A DNA stretch of 64,000 nt from contig JAGOOO010000006.1 in assembly GCA_017992475.1 (NCBI GenBank), positions 1 through 64,000 on the forward strand, written 5' to 3'. The stretch is from Caldisericia bacterium (lineage in GTDB: Bacteria > Caldisericota > Caldisericia > JAAYUI01). How positions within the stretch are numbered: position 1 is the first letter of the stretch; the number at the start of each line of letters is the position of its first letter. The notes under the pieces were generated by a model. That model did no database searches. It saw only the letters and a list, made by a program, of their open reading frames with translations, and was not told where the DNA came from. The position numbers and the translations under genes are program-made. Positions 27,401 to 35,118 of this stretch are shown piece by piece.

Positions 27401-30400
27401 AATTGTTTTAAAAAGCAGGGACGGGAAGAACATAATTGCCACAAGTGGAGGCAATTCGGTTTATTTCTCGACCTTATATGAGAATACTAACCCTGAACAT
27501 TTCAGATTCCTATATAACCTTTTAACCTACAGCCACAGGCCGCAACCTGACGTTTCGCTATATAGTGGCTCAATTTCGTGCGATCCACCAGTTGCTCTTA
27601 CATCCTCAAGGGTAAAAGTAAGTGTGAGTGTTGTAAATTCAGGTAATGTGGCATCAAAAGAAGCCAGATTGGTTTTGGAGCCCTTTGGTTTCTCAAAGAC
27701 TGTTCCACAGATAGAAAAGGGTGGCAAGACAAATCTTGAATTTGAGATAGAAACACCTGATTCACCAGGAATCCTTGAGCTTGGCGCCAATATCACCATG
27801 CAAGGGGAAGTAAATGAAAAAAACAATGATTCAACTTATAGACTCCAGGTTCTTCCGAAAGGAAGGGAAGGCTCACTGGAAGCCATTTCAAATCTCAACA
27901 TATCCGATTTCATGATCTTGCCGGACAAACCCTTCTATGTGACCGGAAAAGCACAAAAAAGTGCTTTGATCAATTGTCAGGGCTCTCTTGCCAGGGTATC
28001 CGACAAGGGCGATTTTAAAGTATACGTTAAGCCTTCTGGTCAAGGCCTGGAACTTGGTGTAACAACCATAGAAGGGTTTTCTTCATCGAAAAAAATAAAT
28101 TGCACATTTGCCACACAAAAGAATGTCGCGGGGACCATTGGCAAAAATTATTTCATCCAAAACCAGACCTACACCAAGGACCTGAAAACACAGCCATTCT
28201 TCCAGAGAAATAACGAAACTTATGTCAATTTTACTGTAGTTGGCAAAACGCTTGGCCTTGATGTGACAACGGATGGAGATAGGTGGTCAATTGGCAATAG
28301 TTCCTTCACTATGAGTGGAACACTTGAAACGGGCAATGCTAAGATTGAAATGGGTGGCGCACAAAAGGATGTGCAGTCACAGCAGCCAATAATGATGCTT
28401 GATTCTGGTCTTTGCGTTCCAGCCAGTTTCCTTTCGCAGGTCTCATTCAAAATCGAGCAGGACAATAAACCTGGATCATTCCTTGTGCTGTTTCCAAATA
28501 ATGTGAAATTGCCAGAAACACCTGTGGAACAAGTATTTTCAAATGGTTTCGCCCAACCTGAAACCAAAGAACTTAGAATACCAAAAGAGACTGATTATGG
28601 GCCTCCAGTTCTCCTTTCCTATGGAGCCCTTGATGGAGAAGTCAAGGATGTCATGTCTTTGTCACCCACCAAAAAAGGTTTGTATCTTCTCACTTCGAGA
28701 GGTGTAGAGCTCTGGACAGCAGAAGGTGCCTTTTCAAAATGTATAGGCTTCCCACCGACGCTCGTTGCTGATGTTGGTGGAAGTTGGTACAGTTTCCTCT
28801 ACAACAATTCCAACAGTTTTGATGGAAGAACCCCAAAAATTGCTTTTGCTGCAAATGATAGCAACAATTTTGCTTTTGCAACGCAAGATTGCTTGGCAAT
28901 CTATGACGAAACACTGAAGCTTATAAAAAAATACAAATTTAATGATCCAATTTACCTTGATGTTGGTATACAGACTGACTCAAAGGGAAATTTCTATTAC
29001 CTTGATCAATACAATTCTATCTGGAAAGTCGATCAAGAGGACGCCGAACCAATAAGTCTTGTTGATAGTGATGGCGAGGATATTGATGAATTCTTCAATT
29101 TTACAGTCCTGCCGAATGGTAATATTGCAATCAATATAACAGAAGGTTTGAAAGAAACAAAGAAATGGTCTGCGCTTCTTTTTGATCCAACAGGCAAATT
29201 GCTTGGTAGGAAAGATTTTACAGTTGATCCAGAAAAGGCACTTGAAGAAGAAGTAATGAGTAGCATCCAGTTTCCGACAGCTCTGTTATCCATGAAAAGT
29301 GGTGGTTTTTACGCAATATTTGTAAGTTATGATGCGCTGTTTGTGGAAAAATGGGATGAGCAGTTTGAACTTACAGACAAAAAAATGGTCCAACTTGAGG
29401 GTATTTATGTAAATTCTGTCTACAAGACATCATCAGACACTTTTTACATGGCTATAACAGCAGGATTTATGGAAGAAGGGTTGTCTGAAAACAAATTCAA
29501 GATATGCAAGGTTGGTCCTGATTTCAAAACACAACTTATGGTTCCATTTATTGTGAGGCAGAGCAACAGGCTTGTATCGCCTTATTTTATGGAGTTCTCC
29601 GAGGATGGCGACCTATATATAGGTGGTGAGCAAAAATGTGCTGTTTATGACAGATTTGGAACCAGAAAAGATGATTTTGTAATATCATCAGGAGATGAAA
29701 AAACTGCTTTTAAGCCAGTAATGCTTAAGTTTGACTCCGGGAAAATTGTTGCGCTCAGTATTGATTATTTTGAAAGCAACATCATTATCTCGGACAAGAG
29801 CGGAAATCTCCTCAGAAAAATATCCTTGTCGGGTGAAAACGGAGTTTATCCTTATGCCATTGAGCCGAATCTGTCGCAGAATGAGATATATATCTTGGAT
29901 GGAATGGGCAAGATCCACATAATATCTTCTTACCTTGATCAGGACAAAAATCCAGCGGGATTTGAACCCAAGAAATCGGTTTCAATAGTTGGCTATGGCA
30001 AAGGTTTAGCTCAGGCTCCTGTTGCAATGAGATATTTTAATGGCAAACTCTATGTTTTAGATTTTTATGGTCAAAAGATATGTTGCTATGACAAAGATCT
30101 CAATTTCCTCTTTGAGTTTGGCGGGCTTGGTGAAGGAACTGGTCTGCTTATGGACGCCACATCATTGTGTGCAGACAACAATGGGAATATCTGGGTTGGA
30201 GACATGTCGAAGTCGAAACTTGTCATCTACTCTGAAAATGGTGGTTTCCTCGGCGAAATTGGGAAAGAGGGTTTTTACGCTTCTCCGGGCTCAATTGAGG
30301 CTTATAGCAATGACTCCTTCTCCTGGATGTCACCACTTGATTTCGCAGTTGGAAAAGGAGGGCTTGCCGTTTTTGATTATGGTCATGATAGGATACTCAT

Positions 30401-31091
30401 GTGGAATTCTAAAAATGAGTCCACAACGATGTCCATTACCCCTGATGATCTTAAGGTGACCATTTTCCCGACACAAAAGATTTTCAAATATACATTTGAG
30501 ATCACGAATACTGGTAGTGGCAATCTTGAGGGCACAATATCGTCTGAAACCGGAGGAGTAATGGTTGCCCAGCCTAAGATAATAAAAAATATCCATGAAG
30601 TTGTGCTTGAATGTGATTTCTCAAATACAGACATACCAAAGAGCATTAACGTTTTGATCCAAACCAACGTTGGAACCAAAAAGATAAATATACCGATATT
30701 GATTGTTCCGCTTGATGTCTTGTTGGTGGTGGGCGAGCCGGTTTGCGGCAATGCAAATGGTGTTTTTAGACTTGCGATGCTCCCTTATTCAAAAAATGAT
30801 AAAATCATTGTATCTACAAAAGACTTGGAGAGGATGTTTGGTTTGAAGGGAATTATTGCAAAAGACAACAACAGTGCATACTTCACATATGGGCAGAGAA
30901 GGATCGGTTTTGTGAATGGCTCCAGTATCGCTGATCTCCAGATTGGTGAGGATCACTTTAATGTTAATTTGGGTGTGGAAGTCACAAAACTTATTGACGG
31001 TGGCCTTACTGTGCCTGTTGAAACAATTGCAGCATTCTTAAGTTGCAAAGTTATTCCAGAAGGCAATTTCATAAAGATGACCGCCAGGTGA
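24468..31091 (+). CDS. Giant secreted gingipain-like (C25) cysteine peptidase with propeller and CuAO_N domains
   Basis: 2207 residues with a signal peptide (FAIVAPGIAFA) and GGAGG-type ribosome site. A propeptide-like region is followed by a peptidase C25 domain (about 200-620): VSHGAGN with catalytic His429 and SVACTNG with Cys464, spaced as in gingipains. Then come Ig-like segments, a ThuA/amidotransferase-like alpha/beta segment (about 880-1020), a CARDB domain (about 1030-1135), a CuAO_N-type region (about 1225-1345), an NHL-type propeller (about 1390-1980), a BACON-like domain and a C-terminal CuAO_N-like domain. No C-terminal type IX secretion signal is recognisable. Inference: surface-bound protease. 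Overlaps rsmG by GTGA. Confidence 0.85.
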   Translation: MKKLFSVILVFAIVAPGIAFAAPNIPVKTDIPLGGLLIGNPSGFSKRIDCSVEPDSISVFKGQLFATGLSRALEIGMPAVPSFAERIQVPSGSYPKGAYLKEISFTNIPLPKLEPYYPKTWGKELGIQKQTEPKGFFPKSLGDIKMENGNDGQVATVYFNPIVLDFDKRTIRIAKKAIIDVVFESNTIYSSSSEKPQNKAVIVCPNLLIEAAKKLEQAQKNDGYVVRTVTVEEIASTFEPQKEEPSYKGPKDFNEKDKKYLAKYDYELAKKIRNFCAKESLETSFVTILGDGLLVPASFYYLENYSSLEYDRYVPSDIFYASPDLDTVPNMSVGRLPVRNLKEANDVVDKIVRYRKSIKPEWFKKIVLSGGDPFSGGFLGELECQSLVDNGYLDGFGISKKYKTRDSFDSESLLKAFTEDNGLVYCVSHGAGNAIITEPGKITNTDIMGLTKRDKLPVLVSVACTNGMFDNSVVGVEFKDTPEYKDISFAQACLFSQGGPVAYFGGSRLNYAGINWTIEGGVAKALPFDEMDRLTTEVVNAYNNWATTLGELYSQALKKYVGVAKEGFFTTSKSLFCFTFLGDPTIKLPQNSGGAPHRMPDIEVLDCPMTSDGLSIPIMSVVEPNQVLVKTDFEWIESRKIDLETAKSQPAQKLTNPTNKTFKVPFSHNTKSLWQARIELPNSSEIWIYYITRAKYDLKAVSNRLFYTDKPSKRQNFSFQVINEGYKNLQNIVAQLKIDGVTRKTKKIGSLEINSLKQLNFMVEGLEEGEHTVNFEVKSDFKDDFPKDNVFEKQLVLTKSETAKALCLISYLFNASTAKKVFGIDSYESSVKDFKKIPTEIVTYGDDSYMSLLFGFGYQNFAELGADTVIMASPNFANPYDSKFAQGLLSFVENGGQAIGYACLGSESGGSNYTAYAKVFGFKQSLEYGLSEDAFTFDVPVDPANDFFQGIDGQMLARAIMSNTIPAQSWDECLDGAKIVLKSRDGKNIIATSGGNSVYFSTLYENTNPEHFRFLYNLLTYSHRPQPDVSLYSGSISCDPPVALTSSRVKVSVSVVNSGNVASKEARLVLEPFGFSKTVPQIEKGGKTNLEFEIETPDSPGILELGANITMQGEVNEKNNDSTYRLQVLPKGREGSLEAISNLNISDFMILPDKPFYVTGKAQKSALINCQGSLARVSDKGDFKVYVKPSGQGLELGVTTIEGFSSSKKINCTFATQKNVAGTIGKNYFIQNQTYTKDLKTQPFFQRNNETYVNFTVVGKTLGLDVTTDGDRWSIGNSSFTMSGTLETGNAKIEMGGAQKDVQSQQPIMMLDSGLCVPASFLSQVSFKIEQDNKPGSFLVLFPNNVKLPETPVEQVFSNGFAQPETKELRIPKETDYGPPVLLSYGALDGEVKDVMSLSPTKKGLYLLTSRGVELWTAEGAFSKCIGFPPTLVADVGGSWYSFLYNNSNSFDGRTPKIAFAANDSNNFAFATQDCLAIYDETLKLIKKYKFNDPIYLDVGIQTDSKGNFYYLDQYNSIWKVDQEDAEPISLVDSDGEDIDEFFNFTVLPNGNIAINITEGLKETKKWSALLFDPTGKLLGRKDFTVDPEKALEEEVMSSIQFPTALLSMKSGGFYAIFVSYDALFVEKWDEQFELTDKKMVQLEGIYVNSVYKTSSDTFYMAITAGFMEEGLSENKFKICKVGPDFKTQLMVPFIVRQSNRLVSPYFMEFSEDGDLYIGGEQKCAVYDRFGTRKDDFVISSGDEKTAFKPVMLKFDSGKIVALSIDYFESNIIISDKSGNLLRKISLSGENGVYPYAIEPNLSQNEIYILDGMGKIHIISSYLDQDKNPAGFEPKKSVSIVGYGKGLAQAPVAMRYFNGKLYVLDFYGQKICCYDKDLNFLFEFGGLGEGTGLLMDATSLCADNNGNIWVGDMSKSKLVIYSENGGFLGEIGKEGFYASPGSIEAYSNDSFSWMSPLDFAVGKGGLAVFDYGHDRILMWNSKNESTTMSITPDDLKVTIFPTQKIFKYTFEITNTGSGNLEGTISSETGGVMVAQPKIIKNIHEVVLECDFSNTDIPKSINVLIQTNVGTKKINIPILIVPLDVLLVVGEPVCGNANGVFRLAMLPYSKNDKIIVSTKDLERMFGLKGIIAKDNNSAYFTYGQRRIGFVNGSSIADLQIGEDHFNVNLGVEVTKLIDGGLTVPVETIAAFLSCKVIPEGNFIKMTAR

Positions 31092-31753
31092 AGATAAACC
31101 CCGATTTACTTATAAAAGGTGCCAAAGGTTTTGGCATCAATCTTGGTGAAAAACAGGTTGGTGCCTTTTCTGAATATTGTGATTTCTTGCTTGAGAGAAA
31201 TCGTTTGGTCAATCTTACTGCCATTACAAACCCGGATGAGGTGGTTTCAAAGCATTTCGTGGACAGCCTGGCAATCAATCTAGCTGTGGACATGTCCCTC
31301 AGAAAAAACCTCATTGATATTGGTTCTGGGGCCGGGTTTCCAGGAGTAGCCATAAAGATTGCCTTTCCAGCCACTGAGATAGTCCTTGTGGAATCGATAG
31401 GCAAAAAAGCATTTTTTCTTGAAGAACTCATGCATAAACTTGAGCTTCCTGACATATCGGTTTTGAATATCAGAGCAGAAAGCATTCCACAGCTAAAACC
31501 TGAATATCGCAACCACTTTGAGATTGTCACGGCAAGGGCCGTTGGCAACTTGCAATTGCTTCTCTCTTATGCAAAGCCTTTGCTTGCCCCAGGCGGTTCG
31601 CTTGTACTTTGGAAAGGCAGGGATGATATTTCAGAATTGCCCTCGATGCTTCCAAAAATAGAGAAATTGGGTTTTAGTTTGATCAAAACAATCCCGTATA
31701 AAATTCCATTATGGCACCTAGAACGCTTCCTCGTACACCTGGAACGCTTGTAA
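31088..31753 (+). CDS. rsmG: 16S rRNA (guanine-527-N7)-methyltransferase
   Basis: Methylates G527 of 16S rRNA with S-adenosylmethionine. 221 residues from GTG. The family motifs are clear: NLTAITNPDEVVSKHFVDSL, SAM-binding LIDIGSGAGFPGVAIKI, VESIGKKAFFLEEL and VTARAVGNLQLLLSYA. The frame is open upstream, but GTG 31088 overlaps the previous stop in a GTGA junction and gives normal length. Location after a gingipain gene rather than with mnmG is unusual. The C-terminus contains a short tandem duplication (HLERFLV then HLERL). Confidence 0.93.
   Translation: MKINPDLLIKGAKGFGINLGEKQVGAFSEYCDFLLERNRLVNLTAITNPDEVVSKHFVDSLAINLAVDMSLRKNLIDIGSGAGFPGVAIKIAFPATEIVLVESIGKKAFFLEELMHKLELPDISVLNIRAESIPQLKPEYRNHFEIVTARAVGNLQLLLSYAKPLLAPGGSLVLWKGRDDISELPSMLPKIEKLGFSLIKTIPYKIPLWHLERFLVHLERL
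31715..31749 (+). repeat. 21-bp tandem duplication at the rsmG 3' end
   Basis: CACCTAGAACGCTT (31715-31728) recurs as CACCTGGAACGCTT (31736-31749) with one mismatch and a period of 21 bases, so it stays in frame and repeats HLERF/HLERL. The second copy runs into the stop codon. Confidence 0.8.
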
Positions 31754-31775
31754 AAGGTGTTCACTCATATAAAAT
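31748..31775 (+). promoter_or_regulatory. Possible promoter of the alpha-oxoamine synthase gene
   Basis: TTGTAA (31748-31753) overlapping the rsmG stop, 16-bp spacer, TAAAAT (31770-31775), 22 bases before ATG 31797. May allow expression independent of the upstream kinase-gingipain operon. Confidence 0.4.
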
Positions 31776-31796
31776 GTGCTTTTCAAGGAGGTATCG

Positions 31797-32981
31797 ATGA
31801 GTGGTTTCGATGGCAGATTGCAAGCCTTTAAAGAGAGAAAAGAAGAAACAATACGTGACAAACACATGTATTATCTTAATGAAATACAGGCACACGAAGG
31901 CCAGTTTGTTGTCATTGGTGGGAAAAAATACCTGAATTTTACCACATACTCCTACCTTGGCCTTTTGGGGCACCCCAAGATAAATGAAGCAGCCAAAGCT
32001 GCAATAGACAGGTTTGGTTCCGGAACACATGGTGTGAGAATCCTTGCGGGAACCACATCGATACATGTCGAGCTAGAAAATAGAATTGCCACTTATAAAA
32101 AGACTGATGATTCCATAGCTTACTCATCGGGATACGTCACCAATCTTTCCACCATTTCAACACTCACCGGAAATGGTGACGAGATTTTTTGCGATATAAT
32201 AAATCACGCTTCGATATATGATGGTTGCTTGCTCTCAAGGGCAAAATTCACCAGGTTTAAACATAATGATATGGAAGATCTTGAGAATCACCTCAAGAAT
32301 TCGAAAGCCGTCGGTAAATTGATTGTTGTTGATGCTGTTTTCTCAATGGATGGTGATATTGCTCCACTACCAAAACTGATTGAACTGGCAAGAAAATACG
32401 ATTGTCTCCTTATGGTTGATGAAGCCCATTCGCTTGGTGTGCTTGGCAAAACAGGGCATGGGATCATGGAACATTTTGGCCTCAAAGAAGGAATTGACAT
32501 CCAGATGGGCACCTTGTCGAAGACTATCCCTGCAATCGGTGGCTACATAGCGGCCAAAAAAGATATAATTGATCTGCTCAAATATAACGCCAGGGCATTT
32601 GTTTTTTCAGCAGCACTTCCACCGCCAGCAGCAGAAGCGGCCAGGGTTTCTTTTGATGTTCTCGAGGAAGAACAGTGGAGACTCGAAAGACTCAGGGACA
32701 ATATTTCCTACTATATCAAATCGCTCAACCAGGCAGGTTTTGATACGGGTGTAAGCCAGACAGCCATAGTCCCGATCATCCTAAAAGACGAGTGGATGAC
32801 CCTTGAAACAACAAGACTCCTCTTCGAGGAAGGTGTTTTTATAATGCCGATTCTTCCACCAGCAGTTCCGCCAAATACTTCAAGGCTCAGGGCCAATGTT
32901 ACAGCCTCTCATACCAGGGAAGACATTGATTATATGGTTGATGCTCTTTCCAGGGTTTGGAAAAAATTGGGAATGCGCTGA
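31797..32981 (+). CDS. PLP-dependent alpha-oxoamine synthase (KBL/AONS/SPT family)
   Basis: 394 residues. Condenses an amino acid with an acyl-CoA, releasing CO2 or CoA. Family signatures: YLGLLGHPKINEAAKAAIDRFG, GTHGVRILAGTTSIHVELE, VDAVFSMDGDIAPLPKL, VDEAHSLGVLG (PLP ring Asp) and GTLSKTIPAIGGY with the Schiff-base Lys. ATG 31797 has AAGGAGG six bases upstream. No other biotin or threonine-catabolism gene is here, so 8-amino-7-oxononanoate synthase, 2-amino-3-ketobutyrate CoA ligase and serine palmitoyltransferase all remain possible; the C-terminal PPAVPPNTSRLRANVTASHT has an SPT-like look. The 3' end overlaps the convergent thiN gene by 52 bases. Confidence 0.88.
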   Translation: MSGFDGRLQAFKERKEETIRDKHMYYLNEIQAHEGQFVVIGGKKYLNFTTYSYLGLLGHPKINEAAKAAIDRFGSGTHGVRILAGTTSIHVELENRIATYKKTDDSIAYSSGYVTNLSTISTLTGNGDEIFCDIINHASIYDGCLLSRAKFTRFKHNDMEDLENHLKNSKAVGKLIVVDAVFSMDGDIAPLPKLIELARKYDCLLMVDEAHSLGVLGKTGHGIMEHFGLKEGIDIQMGTLSKTIPAIGGYIAAKKDIIDLLKYNARAFVFSAALPPPAAEAARVSFDVLEEEQWRLERLRDNISYYIKSLNQAGFDTGVSQTAIVPIILKDEWMTLETTRLLFEEGVFIMPILPPAVPPNTSRLRANVTASHTREDIDYMVDALSRVWKKLGMR

Positions 32982-33601
32982 ACGAAAACCAACACTTTCC
33001 CCTCTGATTCAATTGTAAAATCGCCCAGTGCCAGATTACTCACCCATCTAGCTGGGCCCGGCTCTATTTTTCCTTCGAATGGGTATTTAAGGCCAGACAG
33101 TTTCATATTTGTTGTGCCAAAAAAAGGCAGGATGCTGACCGTCATGCCCTTTTTGCATTTGATGTGGCAACATCCTGAAACTGAGAAGATTTCAAAGCCT
33201 TCGCAAAATCCTCTTAATTTTATTCCGAGCTTGTTTTCAAGCCAAAAAAGCCAGTAATTGAAGAGAACATGGTCTGGCCTTCCTGCTTTACCACCTGTGA
33301 GGCCGACAATGTTTATTTCCCCAAAACCCCTTTTTGAGAGCTCTTCTATGGCCAATTCGCCATCTGTGGCGTTTTTTTGTTCTGGGTAAGAAATTATTTC
33401 TATCCCAAGATTTTTTATTTTTGAAAGGTTTTTGGGATTGACGGAATCCATGTCCCCAATGACAAGATTTGGAGTTATACCAACCGAGAGGAGACCATCC
33501 AGCCCTGAATCGGCTGCGCATGAGAACGAACAGTTGCCACAAAGTTTGATGTCCTGGCTATAGATGGAACCCCCAAGTGCAAGCAGGGCTATTTTTTCCA
33601 A
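32930..33601 (-). CDS. thiN: Thiamine pyrophosphokinase
   Basis: Transfers pyrophosphate from ATP to thiamine, giving thiamine diphosphate. 223 residues. GDMDSV and KNATDGELAIEEL, in the order of the family's catalytic aspartates, are followed by GLTGGKAGRPDHVLFNYWLF (the usual GGRxDHxLxN element) and a C-terminal beta-sandwich that binds thiamine (GLKYPFEG matching family GLKYPL). It is the last gene of the PPIase-cdaA operon. Its last 17 codons are antisense to the end of the alpha-oxoamine synthase gene. Confidence 0.92.
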   Translation of the reverse strand: MEKIALLALGGSIYSQDIKLCGNCSFSCAADSGLDGLLSVGITPNLVIGDMDSVNPKNLSKIKNLGIEIISYPEQKNATDGELAIEELSKRGFGEINIVGLTGGKAGRPDHVLFNYWLFWLENKLGIKLRGFCEGFEIFSVSGCCHIKCKKGMTVSILPFFGTTNMKLSGLKYPFEGKIEPGPARWVSNLALGDFTIESEGKVLVFVQRIPNFFQTLERASTI

Positions 33602-35118
33602 ACTCTCTCTCCTGCAACGTATGTTGCCAAGAACGGGACCTTTTCGACATCCCAGGGGTCTTTACCTCTTATATCTTCAGATAGGATTGCAAAATCGGCC
33701 GCAAAGTCTTCTTCCAGAACGCCTCTTTTGGGGCCACCAATGATGCTGGAAGATTCCTTTGTGGCGATGCGGATTGCCTGTGAGAAGCTTATGGCCTCTT
33801 GCGAATTGACCTGATCATCGGTTGTTCTTCCTCTTGTTGTTGCGCAGGCAAGTGCCGTAAGGGGATTTGGGTTAACAACTGGTGCATCACTGCCAAAACC
33901 AATGGTGACGCCTGCTTTTATGAGTGAATTAAGTGGGTATGAATATTGTGCAAGCCTTGGCCACTCAGCTTTGATTGCTTCAGCGTCCAGTGGCATGTGC
34001 GATGGGTTGACCACCACCGGAATGTTTAGCTTTGCCGCTAGAGCAATGCTTTGCGGTTTTGCACATTGAAAATGCTCTACCGTGTCCTGGCCACTGCTTT
34101 CGCCAAAAACACGAAGAACATTTTTTACTGCTTCATCACCTATTGCATGGATGGCGACACCCAAACCAATCTGGTGGGCCATCGTGACCTTTTCCTTAAT
34201 CTGGGGAACGCTTGTCACTTCTAGCCCTTTTGTGCCATCTGAATATGGTTCGGACACCAAAGCAGTTTTTGAACCAAGTGAACCATCGGCAAACAATTTT
34301 AGCTGGCCTGTCCAGAACATTTTGGAGCCAGTCCCCGTTTTTGCTGAAAGGTCGACTGCCCAGGCCAGAGCATTTTCCGGGATGCAGGCACATGTCCTTA
34401 TTTTGAGTATTCCCTTGCGGTCCATGTGGGCCAGTGTTACAAAATCATCGAGTGTACCGAACGACCTGCATGATGTTATCCCGTATGATAGGAGGTGCTC
34501 TGCCGCTTTTAGTAGGAAACCTTCAAGCTGATCGGTTGTTGGTGAAGGGATTTTTTTTCTTGCGTATTCATCAAATGCGCTGTCATAAAACATTCCATCA
34601 GGTTCGCCGTCCTGATTTTTACCGATCCTTCCGCCTGAAAGATCAGGGGTTTCTTTTGTTACTTCGCACTCTTTCATGAATTCAGAATTTATCAAAAAAG
34701 AATGTCCATCAACCTTGGTCAGGGAGCATTTGTGGCCACAGGTTGCATCGTCTATTAACCACCTTGTTGGTTTCTCATGATCAGACCAGGCCCTGTCGTC
34801 CCAGCCAAACCCCCTCAGAAATTCTCCTGGGGCCAATTTTTTTGCGTATGCCCTTATTTTATTTAGGAACTCGACAGATGATTTACATCCCCTGAGGTCA
34901 CAGAGTGTCAGGGTTTGACCAAGCCACGCCATGTGAAGGTGGGCATCACAAAAACCAGGAATAATTGTACCCTTTTTGTAATCATGGACCTCACCACTGA
35001 AGTTTTTTGAAAGATCATCAAAGAAGCCAATCTGTTTTATCTTGCCATTTTCTACAAGAATTGAATTGTCGGTGACTTCTTTGCCCCAGATGTGCGATGC
35101 TTTGACAAGAATGCTCAT
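33589..35118 (-). CDS. YtcJ-like metal-dependent amidohydrolase
   Basis: 509 residues of the amidohydrolase-3 (YtcJ) family. Metal-binding HxH in GFCDAHLHMAWLG (His60, His62), FADGSLGSKTALV, GVAIHAIGDEAV (metal His), DTVEHFQC and GFGSDAPV (catalytic Asp) are all in family order. No signal peptide; cytosolic. Substrate unknown: the family includes enzymes acting on N-substituted compounds and formamides, but the reaction cannot be inferred. Its ATG overlaps the ybbR stop by 4 bases and its stop overlaps the thiN start by 13 bases. Confidence 0.88.
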   Translation of the reverse strand: MSILVKASHIWGKEVTDNSILVENGKIKQIGFFDDLSKNFSGEVHDYKKGTIIPGFCDAHLHMAWLGQTLTLCDLRGCKSSVEFLNKIRAYAKKLAPGEFLRGFGWDDRAWSDHEKPTRWLIDDATCGHKCSLTKVDGHSFLINSEFMKECEVTKETPDLSGGRIGKNQDGEPDGMFYDSAFDEYARKKIPSPTTDQLEGFLLKAAEHLLSYGITSCRSFGTLDDFVTLAHMDRKGILKIRTCACIPENALAWAVDLSAKTGTGSKMFWTGQLKLFADGSLGSKTALVSEPYSDGTKGLEVTSVPQIKEKVTMAHQIGLGVAIHAIGDEAVKNVLRVFGESSGQDTVEHFQCAKPQSIALAAKLNIPVVVNPSHMPLDAEAIKAEWPRLAQYSYPLNSLIKAGVTIGFGSDAPVVNPNPLTALACATTRGRTTDDQVNSQEAISFSQAIRIATKESSSIIGGPKRGVLEEDFAADFAILSEDIRGKDPWDVEKVPFLATYVAGERVWKK

